NCBI GenBank assembly: GCA_025361565.1 | Contig: JANYKN010000018.1 | Coordinates: 163,424-227,423, forward strand | Direction: 5' to 3' | Source: Bacteroidota bacterium | Lineage (GTDB): Bacteria; Bacteroidota; Bacteroidia; Bacteroidales; NBLH01 | DNA: 64,000 bases | Shown here: one piece after another, positions 1-8,787 of the stretch | Position numbering within the stretch: position 1 is the stretch's first letter | Layout: each line of letters begins with the position of its first letter | Program-made: the position numbers and the translations under genes | Notes under the pieces: generated by a model | What the model was told of the DNA's origin: nothing | Databases searched by the model: none | Seen by the model: only the letters and a program-made list of their open reading frames with translations

Positions 1-24
1 AGATAATCCTTTAATCTGTCAGAA

Positions 25-609
25 ATGAAAAAATTGATCCTGATATGTAATATTTGCATTGCTATAATTGGACTTTGCCCCTTTTTAGCAAAATCGCAAG
101 AAAATGAAATATCCTTCAAAGAATTCATTAATCTGCTTGAACAAAAAGAAAAGGACAAAAATCTTCAAATTGCAGATTCTGTCTATCTTCTATTTATTAA
201 TGATGTGCCAAAAAAAGACGACGAATCGGAAACAGAAATAAGTGTGCTTTTAAACAGAGTTGGTTTTGTTGGCCTGATAGTTTATACTTTGTCTGATATG
301 GAAAGAAGTGAAGAATCCCAACTGTGTATTTATGATTGGGAAGGAAATCTAATAACCGATTTTGATTATGGATCAGGTACATATGGTGATTATTTTTCAG
401 AATCAATCGTTTGCCAGTTAAAAGCCAACGATGAACTTGAATGCAAACACTATATTAACGAAGGTGGACTTAAAGAAGTGCTTGATGACGAAGGAAATGT
501 TACCGGAATGAATTATATCACTGTTAAAGACGAAGTAACATTCGAATACTATAAAATCTTACCCAATGGCAATATTGAAACCATTGAAACGGAGGCTGAA
601 ACCGATTAA
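25..609 (+). CDS. secreted protein of unknown function
   Basis: I do not recognise the family. The first ~25 residues (MKKLI... to ...FLAKSQ) form a signal peptide with a Lys-Lys start and a hydrophobic core, so the acidic ~170-residue mature part should be periplasmic or exported. It contains two repeated-looking short beta segments (YDWEGNLITDF and YKILPNGNIETIE). It converges on the next gene, and the two stop codons share the TTAA at 606-609. The start lies only 24 bases into the window, so upstream context is missing, but the protein looks complete. Real gene likely from codon use and signal peptide; function unknown. Confidence 0.6.
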   Translation: MKKLILICNICIAIIGLCPFLAKSQENEISFKEFINLLEQKEKDKNLQIADSVYLLFINDVPKKDDESETEISVLLNRVGFVGLIVYTLSDMERSEESQLCIYDWEGNLITDFDYGSGTYGDYFSESIVCQLKANDELECKHYINEGGLKEVLDDEGNVTGMNYITVKDEVTFEYYKILPNGNIETIETEAETD

Positions 610-1007
610 TCTATTTCAAATAATTGTCGAACAGAAATTTGCAAATGCGGAAAAACATTGGAGCGAATATCCTGACCTGGAGCAAATAATTGTTCATTGT
701 CTTTATGAACTACTGAAACTTCTTTATCACGAGAGTTTACAAACCAAACTTCCGTGTCAAACTTATTCCAGAGTTGAACTATTCCATTTCGCCACGATTC
801 GACTTCGCGCTGACGGTGAACCACCAGGTTAGGTGCCAGATTACTCCCAAAATCTTTATGAATTGCTATATCTGCATCGTCTGATAGATTTTCAGCAAAA
901 TGAAAACTCACCGGTCCTTCGCTTATTTTTTCGGCATACGGTAGTTGATGGTTTATGTCCTGAAGCATTACGCGTAATCTTTCGATGTGTTTTCTGAAAT
1001 TATCCAT
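606..1007 (-). CDS. Uma2-like protein, divergent
   Basis: About 133 residues from the ATG at 1007; an in-frame TTG at 1034 would add nine. The C-terminal half (DADIAIHKD, APNLVVHRQ, then EVWFVNSRDKEVSVVH and a closing LFAPGQDI/PHLQISVRQLF) follows the order seen in Uma2-family (DUF820) proteins, where an Asp and a VWxVD-type strand belong to a PD-(D/E)XK-like nuclease fold. The N-terminal half of a full Uma2 protein (usually ~180-200 aa) is shortened here, so the nuclease may be degenerate. Convergent with the upstream secreted protein. Family assignment is tentative and activity is not shown. Confidence 0.45.
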   Translation of the reverse strand: MDNFRKHIERLRVMLQDINHQLPYAEKISEGPVSFHFAENLSDDADIAIHKDFGSNLAPNLVVHRQREVESWRNGIVQLWNKFDTEVWFVNSRDKEVSVVHKDNEQLFAPGQDIRSNVFPHLQISVRQLFEID

Positions 1008-1140
1008 TTTATTAAATTTTGTAGAATTTGGCAATGATAGAAAAAAAAACTGAAATTATATGTGATTTTTAAATTAAGCACTATTGGAATCCTTATGTGG
1101 ATTTTTATTTAGAATAATTCTAAACAATTAAATTTATTAT

Positions 1141-1148
1141 TAATTTTG
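1141..1148 (+). promoter_or_regulatory. TAnnTTTG -7 box upstream of queD
   Basis: TAATTTTG matches the Bacteroidota sigma-ABfr -7 consensus TAnnTTTG and sits 38 bases before the queD ATG. No convincing -33 TTG is visible at the usual distance. Confidence 0.45.
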
Positions 1149-1186
1149 CATTCGTTAAATCCAATTTTAAATTAATATTGCATCTT

Positions 1187-1642
1187 ATGAACAACAACAA
1201 AGTAAGGGTAACCAAAGAGTTTGATTTTGAAATGGCCCACGCCTTATGGGATTATGATGGTCTTTGTAAAAACCTCCATGGCCATTCCTACAAATTGTTT
1301 GCTACCGTAATTGGAGTTCCCATAACAGACAAAAGCAGCACAAAATTAGGTATGGTAATCGATTTTGGAGATATTAAAAAAATAGTAAAAACCACCATTG
1401 TTGATGTTTTTGACCATTCGGTGGTTTTAAATAAAAATGCACCGACAAAAGATTTTATTCATACCAAACAAATGTTCGATCGCATTCATTTGCTCGATTA
1501 TCAGCCAACCTGCGAAAATATGGTTGTTGATTTTGCCATGCAGATAAAAGGTTTGCTGCCTGCGGGAGTTGAACTTTACAGTTTAAAACTATATGAAACT
1601 GCAACCTCATGCGCCGAATGGTTTGCTTCTGACAATCAATAG
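1187..1642 (+). CDS. queD: 6-carboxytetrahydropterin synthase QueD
   Basis: Converts 7,8-dihydroneopterin triphosphate to 6-carboxytetrahydropterin in the queuosine/7-deazaguanine pathway (a cytosolic PTPS-fold enzyme). The zinc ligands are visible as H18 in FEMAHAL and H31/H33 in NLHGHSY, with the catalytic Cys four residues before HGH (CKNLHGH, C27). The VIDFGDIK and VFDHSVVLN blocks and the final LYETATSCAEW Glu-containing motif are also typical. Length (151 aa) is normal. An upstream in-frame TTG at 1178 would add three residues, but the ATG at 1187 fits better. It stands alone here; queC/queE are not in the window. Confidence 0.92.
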   Translation: MNNNKVRVTKEFDFEMAHALWDYDGLCKNLHGHSYKLFATVIGVPITDKSSTKLGMVIDFGDIKKIVKTTIVDVFDHSVVLNKNAPTKDFIHTKQMFDRIHLLDYQPTCENMVVDFAMQIKGLLPAGVELYSLKLYETATSCAEWFASDNQ

Positions 1643-1799
1643 TTTGCATATAATATTTTTGAAGATTTACTTTTTCGCTATATATTAGCTTATTGTTTTG
1701 ATTTTTGCTGAATGTTGATTAAACAATATTGCACTTCGCAACCATTTGCAACAGAAATCATTCTTTTAAATCTAATTTTATATACCAAACCCAATTTTT

Positions 1800-2381
1800 A
1801 TGAAAAATGTTTATAGATTCATCTACTTTTTAGCCTTTTGCTCATTTCTAGCTTGTAGTGGTAACAACAAAAGCGGAGCAGTTTATGAATCCGGCAAACA
1901 ATTCTCAAGCCTCATCAAAGATTTGAACCAAAAATTCACTGAAAAAGCAGCATATAGCACCATTATGTTTTCGTACGATAAGATAATGGGTAATTCAATA
2001 CTTGTAAAAGTGGCAAAGGATTTGGATTCTACTGGTTTGGAAGAATGGCTATTTATGAATGGTAGCTGGGAAAAGAAATCTGACATCCCGCTTAAACTTG
2101 AAAATCAAAAACCTTCGGATTTGCTTTTTACTATCAATGGTGATTTTGATCTATCTAAATTGGTTGATATGGTTGATGTTTCGAAAGAAAAGGTAGTTTC
2201 GGAAAAAAAGGGAAAAGATGTAGAGTGTAAAAGTGTAAACCTATTAATGAAAAGCAAAAAAACCACCTACAATAAAATGGACGGATTAATTATACAAATC
2301 ACCATTGAAACTATGGATGGTAGTGGTAAATATGATTTAGGATTCGACTCCAAAGGTAATTTTGAGGGATTTTTGAATTAG
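1800..2381 (+). CDS. lipoprotein of unknown function
   Basis: A 193-residue lipoprotein. The signal sequence ends in a clear lipobox (FLACSGN), so the Cys near residue 20 should be acylated. The mature part is lysine-rich, with repeated beta-strand-like segments and a C-terminal stretch (ITIETMDGSGKYDLGFDSKGNFEGFLN) resembling beta-barrel lipid-binding lipoproteins in general shape only. No family recognised. Single gene, with its own ~150-base upstream gap. Confidence 0.6.
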   Translation: MKNVYRFIYFLAFCSFLACSGNNKSGAVYESGKQFSSLIKDLNQKFTEKAAYSTIMFSYDKIMGNSILVKVAKDLDSTGLEEWLFMNGSWEKKSDIPLKLENQKPSDLLFTINGDFDLSKLVDMVDVSKEKVVSEKKGKDVECKSVNLLMKSKKTTYNKMDGLIIQITIETMDGSGKYDLGFDSKGNFEGFLN

Positions 2382-2468
2382 AATCCTTAGCTTATTTTAA
2401 TTCCAACTCACCATAAAATATTTATTGGTATCAATATAAAACTCAATTTCAAATTAATAAAGCCTTTT

Positions 2469-2813
2469 CTAACGTGAGCCAGCCAAAGTTTTCAACGTAT
2501 CTTTTAAAATAGTATTTTCAATTTCCAAAACTTTTAGCCTTTCTTTTAAACTCGCAATTTCTCCCTCAACAGAACTGTTGTCTTTTTTAATGATTGGATT
2601 TTCGTAAGGAAGCATCTCTGCTATTCTTCTGAAAAAATTATATTGAAATACCTCCGAAAATTCAATCAGACGGCTTACTTGTATCGTTGGCCTTTCAATC
2701 ATACCAACTATTGTAGCATAAGGTCGGCTCATTTTGCGCGAAAGATCAACCACGGAGACATGTTGATTTGTCATTTCGTCTAATACCATTTGCATTACAT
2801 TAATCTTTTGCAT
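2469..2813 (-). CDS. XRE-like HTH protein with coiled-coil tail
   Basis: A 114-aa cytosolic DNA-binding candidate. Residues ~5-60 fit a helix-turn-helix of the XRE/Cro type (VLDEMTNQHVSVVDLSRKMSRPYATIVGMIERPT, with the recognition helix around the SRPYATIVG segment). Residues ~80-112 are a Leu/Glu/Lys heptad coiled coil (GEIASLKERLKVLEIENTILKDTLKTL) likely to dimerise it. Proteins of this build are common single genes in Bacteroidota and their targets are generally unknown. Upstream lies a 386-base very AT-rich gap that could hold its operator. Confidence 0.65.
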   Translation of the reverse strand: MQKINVMQMVLDEMTNQHVSVVDLSRKMSRPYATIVGMIERPTIQVSRLIEFSEVFQYNFFRRIAEMLPYENPIIKKDNSSVEGEIASLKERLKVLEIENTILKDTLKTLAGSR

Positions 2814-2819
2814 CGTATA

Positions 2820-3130
2820 TGTGATTTTAGAGAATAAAATACATAAATATGAATATTAATTATGTATAATACAAATATATATTGATATTATAGTATATAA
2901 TTAATTGATATTATAACATATATTATCTAATCTACATTATTTATAAATGATTAAACATTTGATATACTTTATAATAACATGTTTATTAAATATAATACGT
3001 TATATATTAATAGTACTACAACCTTTATACTATCTAATAAAGCTTATATGCTCGAATTTACATAATATGTGAGCAATAATACATTTTATATAATGTATTT
3101 TACATATATTTTAATGCCTTTAAAGATATT
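2820..3130. other. very AT-rich, TATA-palindrome-dense intergenic stretch
   Basis: Roughly 300 bases made of repeated ATAT/TATA/ATTAAT words (around 2850-3010 and 3070-3110) with almost no G or C. No ORF of credible composition is present. It could be a curved-DNA regulatory region for the divergent-sided neighbours or a decayed element; nothing more can be supported. Confidence 0.4.
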
Positions 3131-3200
3131 TCTTTCAAATGGTTTATAATCATTGAAAAGAAGTTTAAATCGCTTCGAGAATGGATGACTGATAGAAGGG

Positions 3201-3758
3201 TTATAATCTGGTTCCAAACAAAAAATGCACTGACCAATACTTGCTGTTGATATCAACCACACTCACGCCTATCTTTGATGAAGTATGTATAAACTGATTA
3301 TTTCCGAGATAAATGCCACTGTGAGTAATTAATTTATCGGTATTGTATGTGGAATGAAAAAAAACCAAATCGCCACGCTCCAAATCGCTTACAGAAAGGA
3401 AAATTTTGCCATATCGGGCTTGTTCGTTGCCATCGTGCGGTAATTTCACTTCATTGAGCTGATGGGCAACCATAACCAAACCCGAACAATCGATGCCTTT
3501 GTTGGTTAAACCACCCATTTGGTGAGGAGTTCCCAAAAATGATTCGGCTGATTTGATAATTGCTTCCACATTGTGGTTTTTATAGTTGGCTTTTAGTTCA
3601 TAACCTCCTTTTTTAAAAACAATGATTTGTTCTTTTAATTTTGGATCTGTTGTGCGGCTTAAAAGAATATCAATGGGATCGGTTTCTTTTATAATTGTGC
3701 AAGATAAAAAAATGATTGCTGCTAGTGCAACGATGATTAAGTTATTTGTTGTTTTCAA
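3201..3758 (-). CDS. NlpC/P60 (C40) cell-wall peptidase lipoprotein
   Basis: A 185-aa lipoprotein (lipobox IIFLSC, C20) followed by a ~125-residue NlpC/P60 domain that cuts peptidoglycan stem peptides, typically gamma-D-Glu-meso-DAP bonds. The catalytic Cys is C91 in GIDCSGLV, the catalytic His is H146 in LITHSGIYLG, and the third polar residue is likely H158 in NQFIHTSS. The ERGDLVFF block before the His is also typical. Length is normal for single-domain Bacteroidota members. It stands alone and is transcribed away from the glutathione peroxidase gene. Confidence 0.9.
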   Translation of the reverse strand: MKTTNNLIIVALAAIIFLSCTIIKETDPIDILLSRTTDPKLKEQIIVFKKGGYELKANYKNHNVEAIIKSAESFLGTPHQMGGLTNKGIDCSGLVMVAHQLNEVKLPHDGNEQARYGKIFLSVSDLERGDLVFFHSTYNTDKLITHSGIYLGNNQFIHTSSKIGVSVVDINSKYWSVHFLFGTRL

Positions 3759-4013
3759 TGATTCGTCTTTTATAGTATTCGATTATTATTTGCAAATGAT
3801 GTTTCACATTATATTCATCTGCGAAATTATATAATTAAAGTAATGATTCCTCGCCAATTAACAATTGCTTAGTAATAATAAAGAAATTAATTATGTTGAT
3901 ATTATGGATAGGCAAATGACTTTGGGTTTTTTAAATCAATTAATTCTAAATAAGAATAATCACCGATAAATTCAACGACTTACTTTTATATCAAACTAAT
4001 AAACGATTTTAAT

Positions 4014-4634
4014 ATGAAAACATCAATAATATTACTACTCATCATTTCCTTTTTTGTTTCTAATCATGCATTTTCACAGCAATTATCATCATCATCGGAA
4101 AGCCCAAAATTTAAAACTTTCTACGATTTTAAAGTAAAAACCATCGATGGAAAAGATTTTGATCTTTCAACATTGAAAGGGAAAAAAGTATTGGTTGTAA
4201 ACACCGCTTCGAAATGCGGGAATACACCACAGTATGAAATTTTACAGAAATTGTACGAAAAAATGGATAAAAGCAAATTCGAAATTATTGGTTTCCCGGC
4301 AAATAACTTTTTATCGCAAGAACCGGGTTCTAACGCTGATATCAAAGAATTCTGTACTAAAAACTATGGCGTCACTTTTCCAATGATGGCCAAGGTTTCG
4401 GTTTGCGATTATATTTATGAATCTCATCCGATTGATCCAGCAAAAGCCAAAAAAGTGAGTACCGACGAAATTTACAAATGGCTTACCACCAAAGAATTAA
4501 ATGGAGTAATGGATACACAAATTGAATGGAATTTTCAAAAGTTTTTAATTGATGAAAACGGGCATTTGGTTGGAACTTTATCGCCAAAATTTGCAAAAGA
4601 GTTGTTGATGTTGCAGGATTGGTTTTCTAATTAG
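4014..4634 (+). CDS. glutathione peroxidase family protein, exported
   Basis: A thioredoxin-fold peroxidase reducing peroxides, probably with thioredoxin rather than glutathione. A signal peptide (residues 1-21, ...NHAFSQ) places it in the periplasm. The peroxidatic Cys is C68 in NTASKCGNTPQY; the catalytic Trp/Asn sit in EWNFQKFLID near residue 168. The usual FPCNQFGxQEPG block reads FPANNFLSQEPG: the resolving Cys is Ala and the conserved Gln is Asn, so it is a non-canonical or 1-Cys-like member. Length (206 aa) fits family plus signal peptide. Followed by a REP-like inverted repeat. Confidence 0.88.
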   Translation: MKTSIILLLIISFFVSNHAFSQQLSSSSESPKFKTFYDFKVKTIDGKDFDLSTLKGKKVLVVNTASKCGNTPQYEILQKLYEKMDKSKFEIIGFPANNFLSQEPGSNADIKEFCTKNYGVTFPMMAKVSVCDYIYESHPIDPAKAKKVSTDEIYKWLTTKELNGVMDTQIEWNFQKFLIDENGHLVGTLSPKFAKELLMLQDWFSN

Positions 4635-4663
4635 AAATTTGAAATTAGGACTTAAGTTTCAAT

Positions 4664-4773
4664 GTCATTGCGAGCGCAGCGAAGCAATCCCTCCCATCCG
4701 CTTTGCAGCAAGCTAGTCCAAATTGGCTGTATCTGTTATTGAATGAGACTGCTTTGCTCCGCTCGTAGTGACG
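4664..4773. repeat. imperfect inverted repeat, REP/MITE-like
   Basis: The left arm 4664-4690 (TCATTGCGAGCGCAGCGAAG...) and right arm 4747-4773 (...GCTCCGCTCGTAGTGACG) are imperfect reverse complements around a ~55-base spacer. The GC content is far above the flanks. This kind of TTGCGAGC...GCGAAGCAA sequence is a dispersed intergenic repeat in many Bacteroidota genomes. It lies between the convergent ends of the peroxidase and polyprenyl synthase genes and could also act as a terminator. Confidence 0.6.
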
Positions 4774-4839
4774 CTCGCTACTTATGCGAAAGCCTGGAAT
4801 TTTAATCTCCAATGAATTTTTATTGTTGTATTAATGCTC

Positions 4840-5823
4840 CTAGCTTTCCCTTTCCATTAATTTATCGGCAAAATCAATGAGCTGTAGTTTATTTGGTTGT
4901 TCAACATTTACTGAATTCAACGCTTGCATAGCCAAATGATAATACGATTCCATTTTGGTTTTAACAAAATGTTTGATATTTAATTTATCAAAAATAGCAA
5001 TCATGCTTGCTATTTTATTTGCAGGATCATTGCTGTTTTCAATCAGTAATCGATCGATAATTAAACGATCAGAAGCATCAGCAAGTTGCATTGCTTTAAT
5101 AAGCATATAGGTTTTTTTATTGGCTACAATATCCCCACCAATTTTTTTCCCAAATTTTAATGGATCGCCATAAACGTCGAGGTAATCATCCTGAAGTTGA
5201 AAGGCAAGTCCCAGGTTTAAACCAAATTCGTATAATTTCTGAGCTTCGGTTTCATCTGCTCCGGCAGAAAGTGCCCCAATTTTAAGACTTGCTGCCACCA
5301 AAACCGAAGTTTTTAACCGAATCATTTCAATATATTCGCTTTCAGAAACTTCTTTACGTTGCTCAAAATTCATGTCATATTGCTGGCCTTCGCATACCTC
5401 GTTTGCTGTTTTATTAAATAATTCTACAATTGCAACAAGGTTTTCTTTTGGCGCTTTTATTATTTGCTGATAGGCTTTTATTACCATTGCATCACCGGAG
5501 AGAATTGCGATATTCTCGTTCCATTTTTTATGAACAGTTGGCCTGTTGCGACGTACATCTGCTTTGTCCATAATATCATCATGAAGGAGCGTGAAATTAT
5601 GGAAAATTTCAACAGCCATGGCTGGAAAAATTGCAGGCTTAACATCATTTGAAAATAAATTGCATGCAGCAAGAACAAGAACCGGTCTAATCCTCTTGCC
5701 TCCCGCATCTAAACTATATTTAATTGGATCGTAGAGCTCAGAAGGTTTTGAGCCTATTTCCAATTCACTGATTGACGTGTGAACAAGATGCAGTAATTCT
5801 TGAAAATTAAATATCCTGCTCAT
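4840..5823 (-). CDS. trans-isoprenyl diphosphate synthase
   Basis: A 327-aa polyprenyl synthetase that condenses isopentenyl diphosphate onto allylic diphosphates. GGKRIRP (~residue 41), the first Asp-rich motif LLHDDIMDKADVRR and the second LQDDYLDVYGD are all intact. The residue five before the first Asp-rich motif is Phe (NFTLLHDD), which in this family usually favours C15-C20 rather than long-chain products; that is an inference. Its ATG overlaps the stop of the MMPL exporter gene by four bases (5820-5823), so the two are translationally coupled and the product may feed a lipid exported by that protein. Confidence 0.9.
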   Translation of the reverse strand: MSRIFNFQELLHLVHTSISELEIGSKPSELYDPIKYSLDAGGKRIRPVLVLAACNLFSNDVKPAIFPAMAVEIFHNFTLLHDDIMDKADVRRNRPTVHKKWNENIAILSGDAMVIKAYQQIIKAPKENLVAIVELFNKTANEVCEGQQYDMNFEQRKEVSESEYIEMIRLKTSVLVAASLKIGALSAGADETEAQKLYEFGLNLGLAFQLQDDYLDVYGDPLKFGKKIGGDIVANKKTYMLIKAMQLADASDRLIIDRLLIENSNDPANKIASMIAIFDKLNIKHFVKTKMESYYHLAMQALNSVNVEQPNKLQLIDFADKLMERES

Positions 5824-8219
5824 GGTTTTATTTCTGTTTCCACTACATCTCCATTACCGCCATTTCCGTTTATACCATCTTCTTCGATCAAAATTAGTGG
5901 CTTTTCAAATGCTTTTCCCGAAACCGAATGTTTGATCGATAATAAAAGAGCAGGTAAAAAAATCATGTTTGAAAACATGGAGATTAAAAGTGTTATAGAA
6001 ACCAATAAACCAAGAGCCTGAGTTCCTCCAAACTTGGATAAGGTAAATATTCCAAAACCAAAAAACAATATCAAAGCAGTGTACACAATGCTTATCCCAA
6101 TTTCGTGAAGCGCAAGTACTGCCGACTCCTGAATTTTGCCACCGGTAATAATCAGATCCTGTCTGTATTTTGCCAATACCCGAATGGCATTATCGACCGA
6201 AATACCAAAAGATATGCTGAAAACCAGAATGGTTGATGGTTTTAACGGAATATGAAAATATCCCATAACTGCAGCTGTGAGCAACAAGGGAACAAAATTG
6301 GGCACCAATGATATAATTATCATCCTCAACGAGGTAAACATAGTGGCCATAAAAATAGCAATCAAAATGATGGCCAACAAAACGCTCGAAAACAAGTTTG
6401 AGACCATAAATGAAGTGCCCTGGTTAAAAACAATGCTGGACCCGGTTACTACCACATTATATTTTGTTGCAGGGAATATTTCCTGTGCTATTCTTGAAAT
6501 TGTATCGATAAGTACTTTGTTTTTTGTTGTTCCAACATCGTTTAATCGATAACTTATACGTGTAATTTGCTGAGTACTGTCAACAAACGATTTGATTACG
6601 TTGAAATTACTGTTCTCCTTTTGCTCAGGTAAATATGGAAAAATAAATGCCAGTTCCTGTTGCGATGGAAGTTTAAACGCAGTTTCGCTGCCATTGTAAT
6701 AAGCCTGACGTGCAAATTTTAATGCATCAACAATAGAATTTGGTTTTGATAAATCATGTACAGAAGAAAGCCTGTTGATCAATTGATCCATTTTTTTAAG
6801 CGTGTTATACTGAAAAACACCTTTTTTCTTTTTGGTATCAATGGTAATTTCAAGCGGCATTACTCCACCAATATTATTTTCGAGAAATTTTAAATCTTTA
6901 TAAACCGGGTTGCTTTTGGGAATATCATCGATAATATAACTTTCGGTTTTTACCTTGGTAATTCCATAAGCACTAATGATCATAAATAGAATAACTACTC
7001 CATAAACCAATTTACGTTTGTGCTCAACCAAATAAACTAGCTTTTCAACAAATCTGTTTATAAATTTATAGTCAAGGTGCTTGGTATGACGAGATTTTGG
7101 TGGAGCCAGAAAACTGAAAAAAATTGGGATAAGTGTAACGGACAAAAGCGATAATCCCATAATGTTGATGGAAGCTACCACACCAAACTCAACCAAGAAC
7201 CGGTTACCTGTTACTATAAATGCACCAAATCCAATTGCGGCAGTAACATTGGTTAAAAATGTTGCGGTTCCTACCCGGTGAATCATAATATACAATGATT
7301 TATATCTATCCCCTGATTTTCGATATTCGTTGTGGTACTTATTAAGTAAATATACACAGTTTGGAATACCAATTATGATGATTAGAGGTGGAATCATTCC
7401 CGTAAGGATGGTTATTTTATAATCAAAGATTCCCATGGTGCCAACTGACCAAACAACACCAATCCCAACAATAAGCATTGAAAAAAGAACGACTTTAAAT
7501 GACCTGAAAAACAAATATAAAATCAAAGCCGTAACAAACATGGCCAGAAAAATAAACATAAAAAGTTCGCCACGGATAAGTAGTGAAATTTTTGTTCTGG
7601 CATATGGCAAACCGGAATAATGAACTTCTGTATTATATTTTTTACTAAAACCGCCAGCAAGTTTATCAATATCGCTAATCATTCCTTCGCGTGCTTTGCT
7701 ATTGATAATATCTTTGTCCATGGTAAGAACCATCAGAACAGTGTGGGTTGAGTCATTATAAATCAATCCATTGTAAAATGGCCTTTGTTTAAAAATGATA
7801 GCAAGACTATCCAGTTGTTGCTGTGTTTGAATTTCTTTCTCAAAAATAGGTTTTCCCTGGAACTTTTTGGTTTCCATGTTTTTCACTATATCAACCGCAT
7901 TGGAGATAGAAAGAACCTGCTTAATTCCATGAATCTTTTTCATCGAATCCTGCAATTTTTTCCAATCGTTGAATTTATTTAACTGGAAAAAGTTGGAATC
8001 CTGAATACCGATAATGGTAAGATTTGCATCTTCGCCAAATACCTTTTTAAAGTTGGCAAATTCAATATAATACCTGTCGGTTTTTGGCAGTAATGAAACA
8101 TAGTTGTAATCGAGGCTAACATCTTTTGCCTTATAAGCCATAAATGCAGTAATGGCTGCAATAATTATCAATATTGTAATCCTATAGTTCAGGATAATTC
8201 CGGCAAGTTTTTTCCACAT
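5820..8219 (-). CDS. MMPL/RND-family lipid exporter
   Basis: A 799-aa inner-membrane protein with the two-fold RND architecture: TM1 (~residues 12-30), a large periplasmic loop, TM2-6 (~215-370, sterol-sensing-like), TM7 (~405-425), a second loop, and TM8-12 (~630-770). It ends in a glycine/glutamate-rich tail (EEDGINGNGGNGD). MMPL and HpnN-type proteins move lipids such as hopanoids to the outer membrane using proton flow. Overlap with the polyprenyl synthase gene supports an isoprenoid-linked cargo, but the cargo is not shown by sequence. The start at 8219 has no competing upstream ATG. Confidence 0.85.
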   Translation of the reverse strand: MWKKLAGIILNYRITILIIIAAITAFMAYKAKDVSLDYNYVSLLPKTDRYYIEFANFKKVFGEDANLTIIGIQDSNFFQLNKFNDWKKLQDSMKKIHGIKQVLSISNAVDIVKNMETKKFQGKPIFEKEIQTQQQLDSLAIIFKQRPFYNGLIYNDSTHTVLMVLTMDKDIINSKAREGMISDIDKLAGGFSKKYNTEVHYSGLPYARTKISLLIRGELFMFIFLAMFVTALILYLFFRSFKVVLFSMLIVGIGVVWSVGTMGIFDYKITILTGMIPPLIIIIGIPNCVYLLNKYHNEYRKSGDRYKSLYIMIHRVGTATFLTNVTAAIGFGAFIVTGNRFLVEFGVVASINIMGLSLLSVTLIPIFFSFLAPPKSRHTKHLDYKFINRFVEKLVYLVEHKRKLVYGVVILFMIISAYGITKVKTESYIIDDIPKSNPVYKDLKFLENNIGGVMPLEITIDTKKKKGVFQYNTLKKMDQLINRLSSVHDLSKPNSIVDALKFARQAYYNGSETAFKLPSQQELAFIFPYLPEQKENSNFNVIKSFVDSTQQITRISYRLNDVGTTKNKVLIDTISRIAQEIFPATKYNVVVTGSSIVFNQGTSFMVSNLFSSVLLAIILIAIFMATMFTSLRMIIISLVPNFVPLLLTAAVMGYFHIPLKPSTILVFSISFGISVDNAIRVLAKYRQDLIITGGKIQESAVLALHEIGISIVYTALILFFGFGIFTLSKFGGTQALGLLVSITLLISMFSNMIFLPALLLSIKHSVSGKAFEKPLILIEEDGINGNGGNGDVVETEIKP

Positions 8220-8425
8220 AATAAAAAATATAAATTTTTTAAAAACGGCTAAAGTAATAATAATTATTGTAACTAATCAACACCCATATGCACACTATTA
8301 ATCAGCTAATTAACCAAAGCTTCCTTGATAGTTAATCAAATCGATATAATCCATTAATTTGCAGATTAAAAATTAGAATTTTTCCTTCTATTTTTACTGA
8401 TGAATTTTCTTTTGATTAAAGACTA

Positions 8426-8630
8426 TCACTACTGACCGATAAATTATAAAGTCAGAATTAAAATATCAAAAAACATCTTTTAGAACATTAGTTATCAATC
8501 AATTAATATTTGGGCTAAAGCCCAATTCATACTATTTTATAAATTACCCCTGGCTTAAGCCAGGGGCTATTAAAATCACGATGGCATTGGGCTTTAGCCC
8601 AAAACACTATTTTTTGTCGGTCAGTAGTGA
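8426..8630. repeat. nested palindromic MITE-like element
   Basis: The outer arms 8426-8443 and 8613-8630 are 18-base inverted repeats (TCACTACTGACCGAYAAA, one transition between arms). Inside are two short palindromes, TGGGCTAAAGCCCA (8511-8524) and TGGGCTTTAGCCCA (8588-8601), around a perfect 20-base palindrome at 8547-8566 (CCCCTGGCTTAAGCCAGGGG). The element lies in the 567-base gap before the PUL regulator and encodes no protein. Non-autonomous mobile element or folded RNA are both possible. Confidence 0.7.
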
Positions 8631-8747
8631 AAGACTATATTACTTTTTTATTAATAGGTTCTATCTTTCCATAAGATAGAAACTCATGTCTTATTAGGAG
8701 CTTTAACATTTTTTCACAATTAAAATTCGAAGTTTCATTGGAATTGT

Positions 8748-8755
8748 TAAATTTG
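8748..8755 (+). promoter_or_regulatory. TAnnTTTG -7 box upstream of PUL regulator
   Basis: TAAATTTG fits the Bacteroidota -7 consensus, 32 bases before the regulator ATG. Confidence 0.4.
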
Positions 8756-8787
8756 TATTTAACAGATAGATACAAGTAAAACATATA

